Shown: positions 32,573 to 33,101 of the stretch, one piece after another
How the letters are laid out: the number at the start of each line of letters is the position of its first letter
How positions within the stretch are numbered: the first letter of the stretch is position 1
NCBI RefSeq assembly: GCF_003315635.1
Contig: NZ_PDCG01000011.1
Span: 1-33,101, forward strand
DNA: 33,101 nucleotides
Direction of reading: 5' to 3'
Source of the DNA: Bifidobacterium aemilianum
GTDB lineage: Bacteria > Actinomycetota > Actinomycetes > Actinomycetales > Bifidobacteriaceae
Program-made: the position numbers and the translations under genes
Notes under the pieces: model-generated
Databases searched by the model: none
Told to the model about the DNA's origin: nothing
The model's input: only the letters and a program-made list of their open reading frames with translations

Positions 32573-32936
32573 ACACGACATCGGCCAGGCAACCCGGAGC
32601 ACACCACCAAAGCCAGCGAACCGACACACATGAGCGTGCCACCCCGCCTGCGCCGACCCCGCCACACCCACGAACCCCACGTGTTTGATACGCCAATCAA
32701 GAGGAACCACAGAGCGATACTGAACACCATGCCGCGCACCATTTTGCCACCCTGCTCACCCTATGCATGGCCACCACAGGGCTAGCAAATACGCCCCCCC
32801 TCCCATGAGGGATTCAAGCGCCACAAGCACCGCAGCCAGCAAGACACAGCGCCACACCAGAACCGCCACCAACCTGGAAAACACCCGCACCATCGCGGAT
32901 AATACCGACACAGGCCAAACCGTATCACCGCAGAGC
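32573..32936 (+). other. Spacer with a possible broken secreted-protein start
   Basis: No intact gene is supported. Around 32737-32802 one frame reads HFATLLTLCMATTGLANTPP, which looks like a signal peptide core and cleavage site, but I see no start codon. It meets a stop just after a run of seven C (32792-32798). A second frame is open from 32763, passes the C run and continues Ser/Thr/Ala-rich (SSATSTAASKTQRHT) to 32957. A one- or two-base shift at the C run would join the two frames. This may be a damaged or mis-sequenced surface-protein gene. Confidence 0.35.
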
Positions 32937-32960
32937 CTGCCTCTTATACACACCTGACGC
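32937..32960 (+). other. Nextera/Tn5 mosaic-end adapter-like sequence
   Basis: These 24 bases match the reverse complement of the Illumina Nextera read-1 transposase adapter at 22 positions. The core CTCTTATACACA is exact and GACGC follows. Both mismatches are T to C. In the adjoining plus-strand frame it ends the protein with LPLIHT, close to the LSLIHI tail that this adapter produces in contaminated databases. The most likely explanation is adapter contamination near a contig end. The remaining bases to 33101 would then be of uncertain linkage. Confidence 0.7.
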
Positions 32961-33101
32961 CCCGGCCCTAGGATGACGCCGAGTTTTCGGCGTTGCCCTG
33001 CCGCTCAGACTTCACGTTCCCCCGCCACACACCTCACACCCAGTAGCGCTGAGACCCTCACCCCTCGTCGTTCGCCTTCGCCTCGATTACCGACTGTGCC
33101 C
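32961..33101. other. Terminal stretch of uncertain origin
   Basis: No gene is recognisable. A small hairpin, ACGCCGA (32976-32982) and TCGGCGT (32987-32993), is present. The rest is C/T-rich without a supported reading frame. Because it follows the adapter-like sequence, its connection to the chromosome should not be assumed. Confidence 0.4.

Overview
The window is high-GC Gram-positive DNA that looks like a Bifidobacteriaceae chromosome, possibly Bifidobacterium from an insect or animal gut. This rests on gene content and codon style, not on a database search. Supporting signs are a carbohydrate-centred gene set, an UgpC/MsmK-type sugar-importer ATPase, GH3 beta-glycosidases and the classic actinobacterial block of CCA-adding enzyme / NUDIX hydrolase / DUF6049 protein / MurJ with a pseudokinase tail. 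The same order occurs in Mycobacterium tuberculosis around mviN.

Layout. 1-780: C-terminal part of an LPXTG-anchored surface protein with InlB-type repeats, and its terminator. 935-3609 (minus): a DUF4032 kinase-fold protein and a multi-sugar ABC ATPase. 3625-3928: a divergent control region holding a near-perfect LacI-family-like palindrome. 3929-6054 (plus): a LytTR response regulator, a GHKL histidine kinase and a terminator. 6103-7551 (minus): a decayed polar amino acid ABC transporter, with a truncated permease and a substrate-binding lipoprotein carrying two in-frame stops. 7552-8153: non-coding, with an orphan promoter and a strong hairpin. 8154-11163 (minus): a GH3 beta-glycosidase overlapping a GtrA-like membrane protein. 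11164-12056: a long non-coding spacer with repeats, a polypurine tract and a G11 run. 12057-15041 (minus): a second GH3 enzyme, circularly permuted and membrane anchored at both ends.

15365-18810 (plus): a membrane Ser/Thr kinase and a membrane-anchored DsbA-like thioredoxin. 18907-18980: tRNA-Thr(UGU). 19375-22738 (plus): a G5/DUF348 wall-lytic protein, RsmA, and a LytR C-terminal-domain protein. 22856-24271 (minus): the CCA-adding enzyme. 24357-31662 (plus): NUDIX hydrolase, DUF6049 protein and MurJ-pseudokinase in a tightly overlapping operon. 31680-32435 (minus): a small serine esterase. 32436-33101: no convincing intact gene, but a possible broken secreted-protein start that runs into a sequence nearly identical to a Nextera/Tn5 sequencing adapter.

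Functionally, the right half is cell-envelope and housekeeping. It covers lipid II flipping, wall remodelling, thiol redox, kinase signalling, rRNA methylation and tRNA CCA addition. The left half is sugar scavenging with its regulation. I see no CRISPR array, phage, insertion sequence or obvious defence system. The points most worth a second look are the adapter-like sequence at 32937-32960, the palindrome at 3829-3852, the repeat and polypurine spacer between the GH3 genes, the permuted double-anchored GH3, and the decayed transporter.
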